Assembly (NCBI RefSeq): GCF_003589595.1
Contig: NW_020654810.1
Coordinates: forward strand, 20,217,201-20,281,200
Direction: 5' to 3'
DNA length: 64,000 nt
DNA from: Hyposmocoma kahamanoa
Lineage: Eukaryota > Arthropoda > Insecta > Lepidoptera > Cosmopterigidae
The notes beneath the pieces were generated by a model that did not search any database, had not been told where the DNA came from, and saw only the letters and a list, made by a program, of their open reading frames with translations. Every line of letters starts with the position of its first letter. Within the stretch, counting starts at the first letter, position 1. Made by a program: the position numbers and the translations under genes. Shown one piece after another: positions 63,263-64,000 of this stretch.

Positions 63263-63538
63263 TGAAAATGAAATTTATACATTCCACTGCTGGGTACAGG
63301 TCTCCTCTCAGGCGAGGGTTTAGGCCATAGTCCGTTACATTGGCCTAATGCGGGTTCAGACGTTCTCAGAATGTTGTGAACCTTCTTCGAAGTGCAAGTT
63401 TCATCACGATGTTTTCCATCAGCGAAAAGTTCACATTAAATTTCACACATAAATTCCGAGAAACTCAGAGGTGCGAGCCCGGATTCGAAACCACAGGCTC
63501 TGCTTGACAGGCGGTAGGTCAAACTAGGCTACCACGGC
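63263..63538 (-). mobile_element. Family S Lepidoptera-type SINE, near full length
   Basis: The minus strand starts with a tRNA-like head AGCCGTGGTAGCCTAGTTTG and a B box GGTTTCGAATCC, then GGGCTCGCACCTCTGAG. The other end reads, on the plus strand, CCACTGCTGGGTACAGGTCT then CCTCTCAGGCGAGGG and TTTAGGCCATAGTCCG, with CATCACGATGTTTTCCATCA. This block order is that of a SINE I recall as common across moths and butterflies. Confidence 0.82.
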
Positions 63539-63539
63539 T

Positions 63540-63890
63540 TTTCACTTGTTTGAGTATCACGTTTTTTTTATAATCTTTTGTTGCAGAGTTATAAAAACCT
63601 TTAGGTATTTCTATAAGCACTCATATAATAATGATAGAGTTTATGTCATGCGCCCACGCGCAGATTTGACGCGCGTGTATTGCACACTTCGGAACGCAGG
63701 CGCAACGGGAATTGGAATTATCCAAAGATCTGGACAACTGTATCGAATGGCGTTGTATTGCTTAGTCCGACGCATACATCTTGGATTACGGTTGCAAATT
63801 TTACGTTTGAAATGTTTGAACGTGGGATCCGTTTACTATCCAATATTAAGAATGTTCATTCTCTATAAAGCGTTTAACTATGACTATTAA
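63540..63890 (+). other. Less AT-rich patch with overlapping frames, origin unknown
   Basis: From about 63650 to 63800 the sequence is noticeably less AT-rich (CGCCCACGCGCAGATTTGAC, GCAGGCGCAACGGGAATTGG). Two frames overlap here (114 and 62 codons). The ending AATATTAAGAATGTTCATTC then TCTATAAAGCG feels repeat-like to me but I cannot name it. Not called as a gene. Confidence 0.3.
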
Positions 63891-64000
63891 TAATTTTGTC
63901 GAGTGATTTAAAAAGTGTGGTTGTCACAGTAGTCTTTTTTTTCAAGCCGCATATACATACGTGTACACATCTTTTTTCACTTTTGAATATATTTGTTTTT

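Overview
The window is animal nuclear DNA, most likely from a moth or butterfly. It is AT-rich, has no bacterial-style gene packing, and carries several dispersed sequences I recognise from memory as typical of Lepidoptera: the repeat with GGAGGAGGTTCTCAATTCG near one end, a SINE with the block CTGCTGGGTACAGGTCTCC, a repeat with CTTCACGCCCTTTTCCCG, and LINE tails ending in AATAAA plus TATC or TTTC runs. The species call is inference; no search could be run.

I see no intact protein-coding gene in 64 kb. Nearly all long reading frames are chance frames or frames running through repeats. The only recognisable protein sequence is four decayed C-terminal ends of non-LTR retrotransposon reverse transcriptases (6370-6525 minus, 34199-34438 plus, 39474-39735 minus, 44577-44875 minus). 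A few short patches look like possible host exons and are given at low confidence: 2582-2992 plus, 3192-3497 minus, 37255-37337 minus, 62437-62541 plus.

The window is best read as a repeat landscape. I use letters for families defined by comparing copies inside the window. Family A (22 copies, 11 per strand) has a fixed 5' start and an A-rich 3' end and is the dominant element. Families B, C, D and E are tRNA-derived SINEs with visible A and B boxes (8, 5, 2 and 4 copies). Family F is the GGAGGAGG repeat. Family G is a fold-back element with CCATGGTCACGG at its centre. Families H to O and T are MITE-like elements with terminal inverted repeats. S is a Lepidoptera-type SINE.

Layout: 1-5 kb mostly unique, with one A and one C copy and two possible exons. 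5-7 kb is a LINE-derived cluster. 8-17 kb has E, K, G, B, F and D copies plus six A copies, including two inverted A pairs. 17-28 kb has A, I, L, G, J and N elements and two LINE tails. 28-38 kb holds nested insertions (hAT-like in SINE C, L in G, A in C, G in a SINE) and a LINE tail. 38-46 kb has two related LINE 3' ends and A, C, E and H copies. 46-64 kb is sparser, with A, B, E, F, G and S copies, one TIR element (T) and a degenerate tandem array.

I did not find a new multi-gene system. The most informative signals are the nested insertions with readable target duplications, the uncharacterised family A, and a set of unrelated short near-perfect hairpins with 4-10 nt loops.
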